The notes below the pieces were generated by a model, which worked only from the letters and a program-made list of their open reading frames with translations, was not told the origin of the DNA and made no database searches. Both the position numbers and the translations under genes were made by a program. This document shows, in pieces, positions 43,115 to 51,134 of a stretch of 63,077 bases of DNA (position 1 is its first letter; each line of letters starts with the position of its first letter). Location of the stretch: contig WRFX01000001.1 of the NCBI GenBank assembly GCA_009787445.1, positions 1 through 63,077 on the forward strand, written 5' to 3'. The DNA is from Chitinivibrionia bacterium (GTDB lineage Bacteria > Fibrobacterota > Chitinivibrionia > Chitinivibrionales > Chitinivibrionaceae).

Positions 43115-43450
43115 TTACATCTTCTCCGCTAAAAGTTTACAGACCTCGTAATTGCGCAATTTCGTGGCAAAAATCGAAATGCCCGCGTCTTTTGCAATTT
43201 TAAGCATTGCGGGATTTATCTTTTTTCCCGTCGTAATTACCACCGCCAAAGCGTCGACCATACTTGCCGTTCTTATTGCCTGTTCTGTGCAAAGTCCCGT
43301 GACCAAAATAATATTTCCGCCGTCGTCTTCGGTTAAAACGTCGCTCATCAATTCCGAAACAATTATTTTTTCAATTTTTTCGTCGTTCAACGATTCATCA
43401 AAATCAATTGTTTCAAATTCCGTCAAATTACATAAATCGCACATTTTCAT
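43115..43450 (-). CDS. DRTGG domain protein
   Basis: This 111-residue protein is the first gene of the DRTGG / CBS-HATPase / DRTGG operon. It contains KIIVSELMSDVLTEDDGGNIILVTGLCTEQAI and MVDALAVVITTGKKINPAMLKIAKDAGISIFAT, the DRTGG pattern. The N-terminus has Cys-x-x-Cys (MCDLCNL), not present in the other DRTGG gene, which could bind metal or an Fe-S cluster. AAAGGAG lies 8 bases before the ATG. Confidence 0.78.
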   Translation of the reverse strand: MKMCDLCNLTEFETIDFDESLNDEKIEKIIVSELMSDVLTEDDGGNIILVTGLCTEQAIRTASMVDALAVVITTGKKINPAMLKIAKDAGISIFATKLRNYEVCKLLAEKM

Positions 43451-43520
43451 TGTTTCACTCCTTTGTTTAATTGTAAAATAATTTATTTTATATGATAAAA
43501 ACAGAATAAAAGGAGAATTT

Positions 43521-44036
43521 ATGAATAAATTTACAAGATTATTCGCAATTATCGCAATAATCGCGACGGAAACGTTTGCGTTAGACCTGATTTTAGGAGA
43601 AAAACGCGCCTCGAAAACTGAACAAACGCAGGACAGCGTTTCTGCCGAAGAAGCCGAAACAGCCGAAAAAACCGACGAATTTTATATGGACAGTGCGCAA
43701 GTCGCCGAACTTGAAGGCGTTCGCGGACAAACTATGTCGGGAAAAAGAAGCCGAGCCAGCATTATGCGCGGAATAGACAAAAATTCAAACGTCATACACA
43801 AAGAGTACAACAATTACATTCGCGCGGGAAACAATTTAAAAGGCGCAATAATAGTTCGTTTCAAAATAATTTCAAACGGCGACATAATAGAATGTAAAAT
43901 AGTAGAAAGCAACACGGGAGATATTTCTTTTGAGAAAAATATAGTTTCCTTAATAAAATTATGGAAATTTGCGCCGAGCGAAATAGAAAACGACACGACA
44001 ATAGTAGAATATCCGTTTGTTTTCGGAGAATTATAA
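43521..44036 (+). CDS. Exported TonB/AgmX C-terminal domain protein
   Basis: This 171-residue protein has a signal peptide (MNKFTRLFAIIAIIATETFA) and an acidic linker (SAEEAETAEKTDE). The C-terminal ~95 residues read RASIMRGIDKNSNVIHKEYNNYIRAG, then GAIIVRFKIISNGDIIECKIVESNTGD and LIKLWKF, which is the AgmX/PglI (TonB-C-like) fold. Such domains in Myxococcota and Fibrobacterota link motility or envelope complexes. There is no N-terminal membrane anchor beyond the signal. Convergent with the small lipoprotein gene. Confidence 0.75.
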   Translation: MNKFTRLFAIIAIIATETFALDLILGEKRASKTEQTQDSVSAEEAETAEKTDEFYMDSAQVAELEGVRGQTMSGKRSRASIMRGIDKNSNVIHKEYNNYIRAGNNLKGAIIVRFKIISNGDIIECKIVESNTGDISFEKNIVSLIKLWKFAPSEIENDTTIVEYPFVFGEL

Positions 44037-44056
44037 AACATTCGCTCAAAAAAAAT

Positions 44057-44091
44057 AAAATAAGGGAAATATCTTTAATTCCCCTTATTTT
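44057..44091. terminator. Bidirectional terminator between convergent genes
   Basis: AAAATAAGGG and the complementary CCCCTTATTTT flank a 14-base loop, with A and T tracts on both sides, between the stop codons at 44,036 and 44,117. Confidence 0.7.
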
Positions 44092-44116
44092 ATCTATCAA
44101 TTGGTTTTTTTACCAA

Positions 44117-44314
44117 TTATTCTTCATCAGTTGTTGATTCTTCGGTCGAATCCCCTTCGGGAACTTCCTCGTCGGTCGCTTCCGTTTCTTCGGTCGCTAC
44201 CGCTTCTTCTTCCTGTACCGCCGCTACGGGAGCTTCAACAGCAGGAGTTTCTTTTTTACAAGCAAAAGCAAAAAGCGCAAGTGCCATAAAAGAAATATAG
44301 AGAAGTTTCATCAT
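44117..44314 (-). CDS. Small acidic lipoprotein
   Basis: This 65-residue protein has a signal with lipobox LFAFAC (Cys 19), then KKETPAVEAP and a mature part made almost only of Glu, Ala, Thr, Val, Asp and Pro (EEEAVATEETEATDEE). It has no fold-forming hydrophobic core and is probably a disordered envelope lipoprotein. GAAAGGAT precedes the ATG. It closely resembles in plan the gene 100 bases upstream, so the two may be duplicates. Function unknown. Confidence 0.7.
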   Translation of the reverse strand: MMKLLYISFMALALFAFACKKETPAVEAPVAAVQEEEAVATEETEATDEEVPEGDSTEESTTDEE

Positions 44315-44414
44315 AACAAAATCCTTTCAAAAAGATTTAAACAAATACTAAAAACAAAACGTCGTTACGTCGGACGAATCCAAAAACGCAATCCAAACGT
44401 TAAGTACCAAAAAA

Positions 44415-44612
44415 TTACTCAGCCGCCTCTTCTTCGCCGGCTGCTTCTTCTTCGCCTTCGCCGGCTTCTTCATCGGCAGGCGCTTCTTCTTCAACAACTT
44501 CTTCCACAACCGCTTCTACTTCTTCAGCGGGCGCTGTCGCTTCTTTTTCTCCACCGCAAGCGATGAATAAAAACGCTACGGACAATACTGATAATGCAAA
44601 TAATTTTCTCAA
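44415..44612 (-). CDS. Small acidic lipoprotein (TTG start)
   Basis: This 65-residue protein is read from a TTG at 44,610-44,612, which has AAGGGGG five bases before it and gives a proper lipoprotein signal (RKLFALSVLSVAFLFIACGG). The frame also opens at an ATG 36 bases earlier, but that would cover the ribosome site. The mature part is Glu/Ala-rich (EEVVEEEAPADEEAGEGEEE), acidic and low-complexity. Probably a disordered outer- or inner-membrane lipoprotein; no known family. Confidence 0.68.
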   Translation of the reverse strand: MRKLFALSVLSVAFLFIACGGEKEATAPAEEVEAVVEEVVEEEAPADEEAGEGEEEAAGEEEAAE

Positions 44613-44730
44613 AGGTTCCCCCTTAAAAATGGTAAATAAAACAAACACTACATATAATATACTAAAATGTTACAACTATTTTACGAAAAAAATGCAATTT
44701 TCTTAATTTTTTTTTAATTTTCTTATTTTT

Positions 44731-45603
44731 TTATAAAATTTGCAGGTGAATATCGAGCGATTTTACCGAATGTGTTATTGCTCCGACAGAAATAAAATCC
44801 ACTCCCGCTTCGGCAATTTGCGCAATAGTGTTTTCGTTTACGTTGCCGCTCGCCTCGATTTCTATGTTTAAGGCGCGTTCGTTTTTTATATTAACCGCGT
44901 TTTTCATATCGGCGACGCTCATATTGTCGAGCATAATTCTGTCGGGATTTGCCGAAAGCGCTTTTTCAAATTCCCGTAAATTTTGTACTTCCACTTCTAT
45001 TTTTTCGCGCGGATATTTTTCTTTCGCTTTTTTTACGGCTATATCGGGACCGCCCGCCGCGGCTACGTGCGTGTCTTTTATAAGAATCATATCGTAAAGC
45101 CCGAATCGATGATTTTGCCCGCCGCCGTGAACGACCGCCTGCTTTTCCAAAAAACGAAGCGAAGGCGTCGTTTTTCTCGTATCTATTACTTTTGCTTTTG
45201 TGTGCGAAATTTTTTGCGCAAGGTTATTCGTCGCCGTCGCAATTCCCGAAAGTCGCTGCAAAAAATTCAAAACTATGCGCTCTGCGGCAAGAATTGTGTG
45301 GATTTTACCGCTAATCTCCGCAATTATCGCGCCGTTTTCGAGTCGCTCGCCGTCGGATTTAAGTACGGAAATATCGCAATTATTACCAAAATAATTAAAA
45401 GTCGGTTCTATAATGCTCGCGCCTGACAAAATACCGTTTTCTTTGGCTTTTATGACCGATTTTACTTGCGTATTTTCGTCAAAAATCGCTTTGGTCGTGA
45501 TGTCCCCCGCAAAAACAGTTTGGTTAATGTCGAAGCCCAAATCCTCTCTGAAAGCGGCTTTGAGCAGGTTGTCAAACAAATAAGGGTCTATGGTTATATT
45601 CAT
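44731..45603 (-). CDS. nadC: Nicotinate-nucleotide pyrophosphorylase NadC
   Basis: This 290-residue enzyme converts quinolinate and PRPP to nicotinate mononucleotide. Seen: IDTRKTTPSLRFLEKQAV, GGGQNHRFGLYDMILIKDTHV and RIMLDNMS, plus EASGNVNENTIAQIAEAGVDFISVG. Its start overlaps the yidC stop by 4 bases. Placed at the end of the rpmH-rnpA-yidD-yidC cluster. Confidence 0.96.
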   Translation of the reverse strand: MNITIDPYLFDNLLKAAFREDLGFDINQTVFAGDITTKAIFDENTQVKSVIKAKENGILSGASIIEPTFNYFGNNCDISVLKSDGERLENGAIIAEISGKIHTILAAERIVLNFLQRLSGIATATNNLAQKISHTKAKVIDTRKTTPSLRFLEKQAVVHGGGQNHRFGLYDMILIKDTHVAAAGGPDIAVKKAKEKYPREKIEVEVQNLREFEKALSANPDRIMLDNMSVADMKNAVNIKNERALNIEIEASGNVNENTIAQIAEAGVDFISVGAITHSVKSLDIHLQIL

Positions 45604-47393
45604 TTTTTCTTTTTTGTCCCGACTGAAACAGGTTGCGTTTTTGCCGCAAGAACAGGTTTTTTCGTAAAAAATTTCTGCTGAATTATCTGCAATAAACTCG
45701 AAAACGTGAAATAAAGCGTAAGTCCCGACGGGAAATTATTGAACATTACAAGCATTATCGCGGGCATCATATAAATCATAGCGACTTGATTCGGGTCTTT
45801 TATCGTCATTTTGTTTTGAATAAACATTAGACCCGCCATAAGAATCGGCAAAATCGCAAAATTATCGCCGTAAAACGGAATTGTGAACGGCAATCTAAAC
45901 AATATTTCCGCCTGCGATAAATCGTGAACCCAAGGCAAAAAGAAAGTTATTTCGCCGCGAAGTTCCACCGCTTTTCGCAATACTATGAAAAGCGCAATCA
46001 TTATCGGCATTTGAATCAAAAGCGGAATGCAACCGCCCAAACTCGCAAGCGGATTTATACCTTCGCTTTGATATAATTCGAGAATTTTTTGCTGTTGAAG
46101 TTGTCTGTTGTCCTTGTATTTTTTTTGTATTTCCTGAATTTTCGGCTGTAAAACCTGCATTTGCGCCATAGCGTTCATACTGCTTTGCGAAAGCGGATAC
46201 GTAACTATTTTTAGCAGCAAAGTGAGTAAAATTATTGAAACGCCGTAATCGCCGACGAGTTTTCCGAAGAAATTTAGAAACCACAAAACCCCTTCGCACA
46301 AAGGAGGAAACCACAAATTCGCGCCGAAAAACCAAGCGTATCCTCTAAAAAGCGTTCTTTCCAATCCGACTTTCGCCTGCGTTAAATCCGAATGTTTTGC
46401 GGGACCTATAAATACCGAATATTCTACAAAATCGTCGTTTTCCGCGTTTCTTTGCGCGTTTTTGGCGAGTTCGATTTTGTAATTAAAATTTATCGGCTCA
46501 ATTTTTGCCGTATTGTCTACCAAATCGGAAGTTATTATCAAATGGCGATTATTTTGGTCTTGCGGAATAACGGCAAACGTAAAATATTTTGAATTTAGCG
46601 AAACCCAGCCGATACGTCCCGTATTTTCGCGAACTTCCGCTTTTTTCAACGTTATGCGCTCGGTTTTGTGATTTTCGTCGGAAAACGAAACGTATCTTTC
46701 GGAATACGGAATAGACCTGTTGTCGTTCGTTTCGCTTTCGTTTATTCCAGCGTTAAGATAAATTACGCTCGTTTCTTTTTTCAACAAATTCGATTGCATT
46801 CTAAATTTAACGTAATACGAATTTTCGCTCAATTCAAAAGTTTTGCGAACTTCTTCGCCGTTTAAATTATGCGTAAATATTGCAAAATTCGGCGTAGAAT
46901 TTTCTTCGTCGTAAATAAATCTTGCGTCCGACAAATCAGCGCCGCTTGTCGCCGAAGTTAAAATTCCCGCTTCTTTATCCGAAATAAGTTCTACGGTGTC
47001 GCCTACTTTTTTAAGTCCTTTTCCGTAAAAATATCGCAATGTCTTCGCCGAAACGATTTTTGCGCCGTCTTCGCTTATTATAAGTTGCAAAACGTCGTTT
47101 GAAAGTACTATTTCCTTTGCTGGAAGAATTTCTGCGATTTCTGCGCTGTCCGAAGTATCCGAATCGTCGCCGTATTCAAGCGAATCGTTTTTTGCTTCTT
47201 CTTTAATTACGATTTCGGTTACGGATTTTTTTTCGCTCAAAACCGTATCGGGCAAAACGGTAATTTTTTGCGTTTGCTGGACTTGCTGATTAAAAGGATA
47301 CGGTTGTCCAATCATTTTATAATAAATTTCGGAATTAAAAAACCAAAATCCCGCGAGAAGTATCGCAAAGCCGATAAGCGTTTCTTTTTTCAT
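45600..47393 (-). CDS. yidC: Membrane protein insertase YidC
   Basis: This 597-residue Oxa1-family insertase has an N-terminal helix (TLIGFAILLAGFWFF) and a large periplasmic beta domain (to about 350). Five core helices follow, with GDYGVSIILLTLLLKIVTYPLSQSSMNAMAQMQVLQPKIQEIQKKYKDN, PLASLGGCIPLLIQMPIMIALF, and FPSGLTLYFTFSSLLQIIQQ. The tail is basic (GTKKKK). Standard long Gram-negative form. Follows yidD with no gap. Confidence 0.97.
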   Translation of the reverse strand: MKKETLIGFAILLAGFWFFNSEIYYKMIGQPYPFNQQVQQTQKITVLPDTVLSEKKSVTEIVIKEEAKNDSLEYGDDSDTSDSAEIAEILPAKEIVLSNDVLQLIISEDGAKIVSAKTLRYFYGKGLKKVGDTVELISDKEAGILTSATSGADLSDARFIYDEENSTPNFAIFTHNLNGEEVRKTFELSENSYYVKFRMQSNLLKKETSVIYLNAGINESETNDNRSIPYSERYVSFSDENHKTERITLKKAEVRENTGRIGWVSLNSKYFTFAVIPQDQNNRHLIITSDLVDNTAKIEPINFNYKIELAKNAQRNAENDDFVEYSVFIGPAKHSDLTQAKVGLERTLFRGYAWFFGANLWFPPLCEGVLWFLNFFGKLVGDYGVSIILLTLLLKIVTYPLSQSSMNAMAQMQVLQPKIQEIQKKYKDNRQLQQQKILELYQSEGINPLASLGGCIPLLIQMPIMIALFIVLRKAVELRGEITFFLPWVHDLSQAEILFRLPFTIPFYGDNFAILPILMAGLMFIQNKMTIKDPNQVAMIYMMPAIMLVMFNNFPSGLTLYFTFSSLLQIIQQKFFTKKPVLAAKTQPVSVGTKKKK

Positions 47394-47651
47394 TTATTTT
47401 ATCCTTTGAATAATTTTTTCGTCTCTTAAAACGGGGTCGTAACCCCAAGTGCCAAACGGATGACAGCGCAAAAGCCGCGCAATAATCCGAAAAATCGCGA
47501 CGTGCGCGGGAAGTTCTATAATCGCGGTTCTCGCAAATTGCGAACACGACGGAATATGCCGACAAGTCCCGCTCGGAATGCAAAAAATCTGTTTAGTCAG
47601 TTGTATCGCAAAGTAAATCGCGTTTGCCGCCGCCGTTTTTAATCGTTTCAT
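47394..47651 (-). CDS. yidD: Membrane protein insertion efficiency factor YidD
   Basis: This 85-residue protein begins [18 protein letters not shown] and has the YidD pattern CRHIPSCSQFARTAI, RIIARLLRCHPFGTWGYDPV. The usual GGxDPV is here TWGYDPV. Start at 47,651 chosen by family length; a longer frame to 47,720 is inside rnpA. Overlaps rnpA by 59 bases, as is common in this cluster. Confidence 0.9.
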   Translation of the reverse strand: MKRLKTAAANAIYFAIQLTKQIFCIPSGTCRHIPSCSQFARTAIIELPAHVAIFRIIARLLRCHPFGTWGYDPVLRDEKIIQRIK

Positions 47652-47976
47652 TTCGCCATTTCCCGTAAAGTTCAAAAATTTCGTTGAATTTATGTTCGCA
47701 GTTTGCCAAAGGACGAACAAGAATATCGTAGAAACATCCGCCGCTCGTAATTTCGGTGTTTATGTACGCTTCTCTATAAATCCTTTTTATGCGAACTCTT
47801 TGTACCGCATTGCCGTTTTTTTTAGACACAAGAACGTTAAATCTGTCTTGCGCCAAATTATTTTTTTCGTATAAAACAACAAAAATATTGCAATTGAACT
47901 TGTTGGCATTGCGAACAAGATTTACAATATCGTTTTGCTTTTTCAAACGAAACGCCTTTTTATAACTGTTTTTCAC
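47593..47976 (-). CDS. rnpA: Ribonuclease P protein component RnpA
   Basis: This 127-residue basic protein is the protein subunit for tRNA 5' maturation. It has [19 protein letters not shown], a central strand set, and the RNR-type motif [16 protein letters not shown], where the usual RNRIKR is RVRIKR. It starts with GTG at 47,976, overlapping the rpmH stop by 4 bases (GTGA). Gene order rpmH-rnpA-yidD-yidC is canonical. Confidence 0.93.
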   Translation of the reverse strand: MKNSYKKAFRLKKQNDIVNLVRNANKFNCNIFVVLYEKNNLAQDRFNVLVSKKNGNAVQRVRIKRIYREAYINTEITSGGCFYDILVRPLANCEHKFNEIFELYGKWRNETIKNGGGKRDLLCDTTD

Positions 47977-48122
47977 TTTATTTTTACTGAAACAGTCAAA
48001 CGTTTTCTACCTTTTGCCCGTCTTCTTTTTAGAACGTCTCTTCCCGCTTTGGTAGCCATTCTTGCGCGAAATCCGTGAGTGGTCGCTCTCTTTCTTTTTG
48101 ACGGCTGATAGGTTCTTTTCAT
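47973..48122 (-). CDS. rpmH: 50S ribosomal protein L34
   Basis: This 49-residue protein was translated by eye from the reverse strand: [18 protein letters not shown], then [20 protein letters not shown] and KRLTVS. It is the classic L34 with a short C-terminal extension. GAGGAGA lies before the ATG at 48,120-48,122. It is the first gene of the reverse-strand cluster and divergent from dnaA. Confidence 0.97.
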   Translation of the reverse strand: MKRTYQPSKRKRATTHGFRARMATKAGRDVLKRRRAKGRKRLTVSVKIK

Positions 48123-48253
48123 TCGTATATCTCCTCGAAATTTAATTTTCAACCCATAATTTGCGATGTAATATAGTATTTTCCACTTGCAAAAATCAAT
48201 TTTTTTAAAAAGAATTGAAATTTTTCGAGAAAATGAAAGGTTTTTTATAAAAA
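48123..48253. promoter_or_regulatory. rpmH-dnaA divergent intergenic region
   Basis: 131 bases separate rpmH and dnaA. ATATAGTATTTTCC at about 48,171-48,184 matches the promoter word seen elsewhere. The region is AT-rich, but I see no TTATCCACA-type DnaA boxes, so the replication origin is not demonstrated here even though the gene neighbourhood is the usual oriC setting. GAAAGG before dnaA is a weak ribosome site. Confidence 0.4.
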
Positions 48254-49639
48254 ATGGGAAAAAAAAACAGCCACAAAATACTTTGGGACGGAATAATAAA
48301 ATCCGTAACGGAAAAAAAAGAAATTACCGAAGAGTCGGTCGAAAACTGGCTTAAACCGTTTAACGCCGTAAAATACGCGGACGGAATTTTGTTTTTGGAA
48401 ACGGCGAACAATTTCGCTCCGCAAGTGGTAAACGCAAGATACAAGCCAAAACTTTGCGAAATAGCCAAAAATATCGACGAAAAATTTGCGGATATGAATT
48501 TTGTCGTCGCGGGCGAAATAGAAAACGGCGAAACGCAGCAAGAAAATATTGAAACGCAAAAAAATATCGAGCAAGAAAACGCAAAACATAACAATAAGAC
48601 GTTTTTTTCGCATCCGTTAAACAAACAATATACGTTTGATAATTTTATAGATACTTCCGAAAATCAACTCGCCGTAAGCAGCGCGCTGGGAATCGCAAAT
48701 TCTCCCGGAAAAATGCGGCAGTACAATCCTTTTTACATATACGGAAAAGCGGGCGTGGGAAAAACGCATCTTTTGCACGCCATTGCGAATCAAATTCTTA
48801 AAAATAATCCGAACGCGCGAATCGCGCTTATTTCGGGAACCGAATTTTACAGAAATTACGCGGCGTATAAAAACAAAAACGATTACGACAATTACGAAAG
48901 CATTTACGACGCGGCGGACGCGGTGCTTTTCGATAATATTCACGAATTGTCGGGGCAAAAAACGGCGACTCAATTAAAATTGTATAACATATTCAACAAA
49001 TTTCATCAGCAAAACAAACAAATCGTTTTTACGGCAAACTGTTCGCCGTCGGAGTTGAGCGGAATTATGGAACGGCTTGTTTCAAGATTTCAGTGGGGAC
49101 TTACGATAAAATTGGACGTCGCGAATATCGAAACGCGCAGAGTAATTCTTGAAAATATGGCGCGAAAAAACAAAATTAAATTTTCCAACGAAGAAATTGA
49201 TTATATCGTCGAAAATTGCTCGGAAAATATTCACACATTGCAGGGAATCGTCGCGAACATAGCCGTTTCGACTTCGTTAGACGCGGCGACGACGACAAGC
49301 GACGCGGTTCGCGAAGCGCTGAAAAATAAAAATTTAGAGCCCGTAAAAGGTTATCATTCGCCGAAAACTATTTTGGAAATCGTAAGTTCGTATTACAAAA
49401 TAAATTTGGACGATATTAAAGGAAAAAGCCGAGTCGCGCAAATTGCGTGGGCGAGACATATCGCGATTTATTTTCTGAAAAAATACACTTCCTTTACTCT
49501 TTCGGCGATAGGAAACGAACTTGGCGGCAGAAATCACGCGACCGTCTTAAATTCGATAGAAGAAGTGGAAAGCAAACGGAACGAAGAAAGAATTTCAAAA
49601 GAAATTAAGGAAATAAGTAGAAAGTTAGCGAGAAGTTAA
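48254..49639 (+). CDS. dnaA: Chromosomal replication initiator DnaA
   Basis: This 461-residue AAA+ protein has an N-terminal DnaB/DiaA-type domain ([13 protein letters not shown]), a poorly conserved linker to about 115, and Walker [15 protein letters not shown] near 165. Walker B reads [11 protein letters not shown], where the usual is DDIQ. Sensor and arginine-finger region [13 protein letters not shown] and the domain IV signature [16 protein letters not shown] near the C-terminus bind DnaA boxes. It is somewhat divergent in the ATPase signature. Followed 10 bases later by dgt, not dnaN. Confidence 0.96.
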   Translation: MGKKNSHKILWDGIIKSVTEKKEITEESVENWLKPFNAVKYADGILFLETANNFAPQVVNARYKPKLCEIAKNIDEKFADMNFVVAGEIENGETQQENIETQKNIEQENAKHNNKTFFSHPLNKQYTFDNFIDTSENQLAVSSALGIANSPGKMRQYNPFYIYGKAGVGKTHLLHAIANQILKNNPNARIALISGTEFYRNYAAYKNKNDYDNYESIYDAADAVLFDNIHELSGQKTATQLKLYNIFNKFHQQNKQIVFTANCSPSELSGIMERLVSRFQWGLTIKLDVANIETRRVILENMARKNKIKFSNEEIDYIVENCSENIHTLQGIVANIAVSTSLDAATTTSDAVREALKNKNLEPVKGYHSPKTILEIVSSYYKINLDDIKGKSRVAQIAWARHIAIYFLKKYTSFTLSAIGNELGGRNHATVLNSIEEVESKRNEERISKEIKEISRKLARS

Positions 49640-49649
49640 AGGAAATATT

Positions 49650-51035
49650 ATGGCGAAAACAGAAAAAAAATTCGACGTTTTTTTATCTGCGAAGCGATTT
49701 AGAGAATCGCAAGTCGCAGACCACGATTACAGAAATCCGTTTGAAAACGACTTTACGCGAGTAATTTTTTCATCGGCTTTCAGACGTTTGCAGGACAAAA
49801 CGCAGGTTTTTCAACTCGACAAAGGCGATTTTGTGCGCACGCGGCTGACGCATTCGCTCGAAGTGTCGTCGCTTGGACGTTCCATCGGGCTTTCGGTAGA
49901 AAAACGTCTTATAGAACAGGAAGATTTAAGCGAAGACAAAATGGGCTGCATTCCGTCTATTTTGGCGACTGCCGGGCTTATTCACGATTTGGGAAATCCG
50001 CCTTTCGGGCATTTCGGAGAGGATTCGATTCGTTGGTTTTATAGAAAATTTTTTGAAGAAAATCCGAAAATCGCCGACGAATTAAGCGAACAGGAGAAAA
50101 ACGACTTTTTGTTTTTCGACGGAAACGTGCAGACGTTTCGCGTTTTGCGCAAACTTCATTTCGTAAAAGACCGCGACGGAATGAATTTGACTCACGCGGT
50201 TTTGGCGACTTTGGTAAAATATCCCGTAAATTCTTTGGAAGGAAATCAAAAAAATTCGGGACTTTTGCGTAAAAAATTCGGATTTTTCGCTTCCGAAGAA
50301 ACCGATTATCGCGCAATTAAAAAAACTTTCGACCTGAAAGGACGTTTCCCGCTTACGCCGCTTCTTGAAGCCGCCGACGACATTGCGTACAGCGTCGCCG
50401 ACATCGAGGACGCCTGCAAAAAAGGCATTCTCACAAAAGACATTTTAATAGAAGCGTTGCAAAATCGACTTTTTGATATTTTAATAACGCCCGAAGAGAT
50501 TAAACTGAATTTGATAAATCAATTTATGGCTTTTTACGACGGCGTTCCGTCGAGTTATAAAAACAAGTTGGAACTCGCGGTTCAGCACTTGCGAGTGGTA
50601 GTTCAGCGATTTTTAATAGACGCCGCGGTAGAAGAATATTGCAAAAACATCGACGGCATAATCGAGGGAGAATACGAATTGGATTTACTTCAAAATTCTT
50701 TTGGCGCAACTACCGCAAAGGCGCTTAAAGAGATAGGGGTAGAAAAAGTTTTTCGCCATAAATCCATACTCGAAAACGAAATTATCGGTTTTAATACGAT
50801 AAATTATCTGCTCGGACAACTAATTCCCGCAGTTTTGGAAGACGGCAAAAACGAAAATCCGCTTTATAGCAGGTTTTATGAAATGATTTCGACGAATTAT
50901 CGGTTTATCTACGAAAATTTTTCAAAACATTCGACTTACAACAAATTGCAACTCGCCGCCGATTACATTTGCGGAATGACCGATAATTTCGCCTTAAAAT
51001 CGTATCATAAATGGCAAGGATTATTAAGCAAATAA
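49650..51035 (+). CDS. dgt: Deoxyguanosinetriphosphate triphosphohydrolase-like protein
   Basis: This 461-residue HD-domain protein hydrolyses dNTPs (dGTP typical) to nucleoside and triphosphate. Metal ligands: RLTHSLEVSSLGR, GLIHDLGNPPFGHFGE, and the later EAADDIAYSVADIEDA. The opening RFRESQVADHDYRNPFENDFTRVIFSSAFRRLQDKTQVF is characteristic. Lies right after dnaA; may help balance precursor pools or defence against phage. Confidence 0.94.
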   Translation: MAKTEKKFDVFLSAKRFRESQVADHDYRNPFENDFTRVIFSSAFRRLQDKTQVFQLDKGDFVRTRLTHSLEVSSLGRSIGLSVEKRLIEQEDLSEDKMGCIPSILATAGLIHDLGNPPFGHFGEDSIRWFYRKFFEENPKIADELSEQEKNDFLFFDGNVQTFRVLRKLHFVKDRDGMNLTHAVLATLVKYPVNSLEGNQKNSGLLRKKFGFFASEETDYRAIKKTFDLKGRFPLTPLLEAADDIAYSVADIEDACKKGILTKDILIEALQNRLFDILITPEEIKLNLINQFMAFYDGVPSSYKNKLELAVQHLRVVVQRFLIDAAVEEYCKNIDGIIEGEYELDLLQNSFGATTAKALKEIGVEKVFRHKSILENEIIGFNTINYLLGQLIPAVLEDGKNENPLYSRFYEMISTNYRFIYENFSKHSTYNKLQLAADYICGMTDNFALKSYHKWQGLLSK

Positions 51036-51134
51036 TATAATTTGCACAAATTTGCGGTTATTTATTATTTTAGCAAAATAAATAAATTATTTTACTAAAA
51101 TTCGTCGGTTATTTTTTTTAATTAGGAGAAAGAT

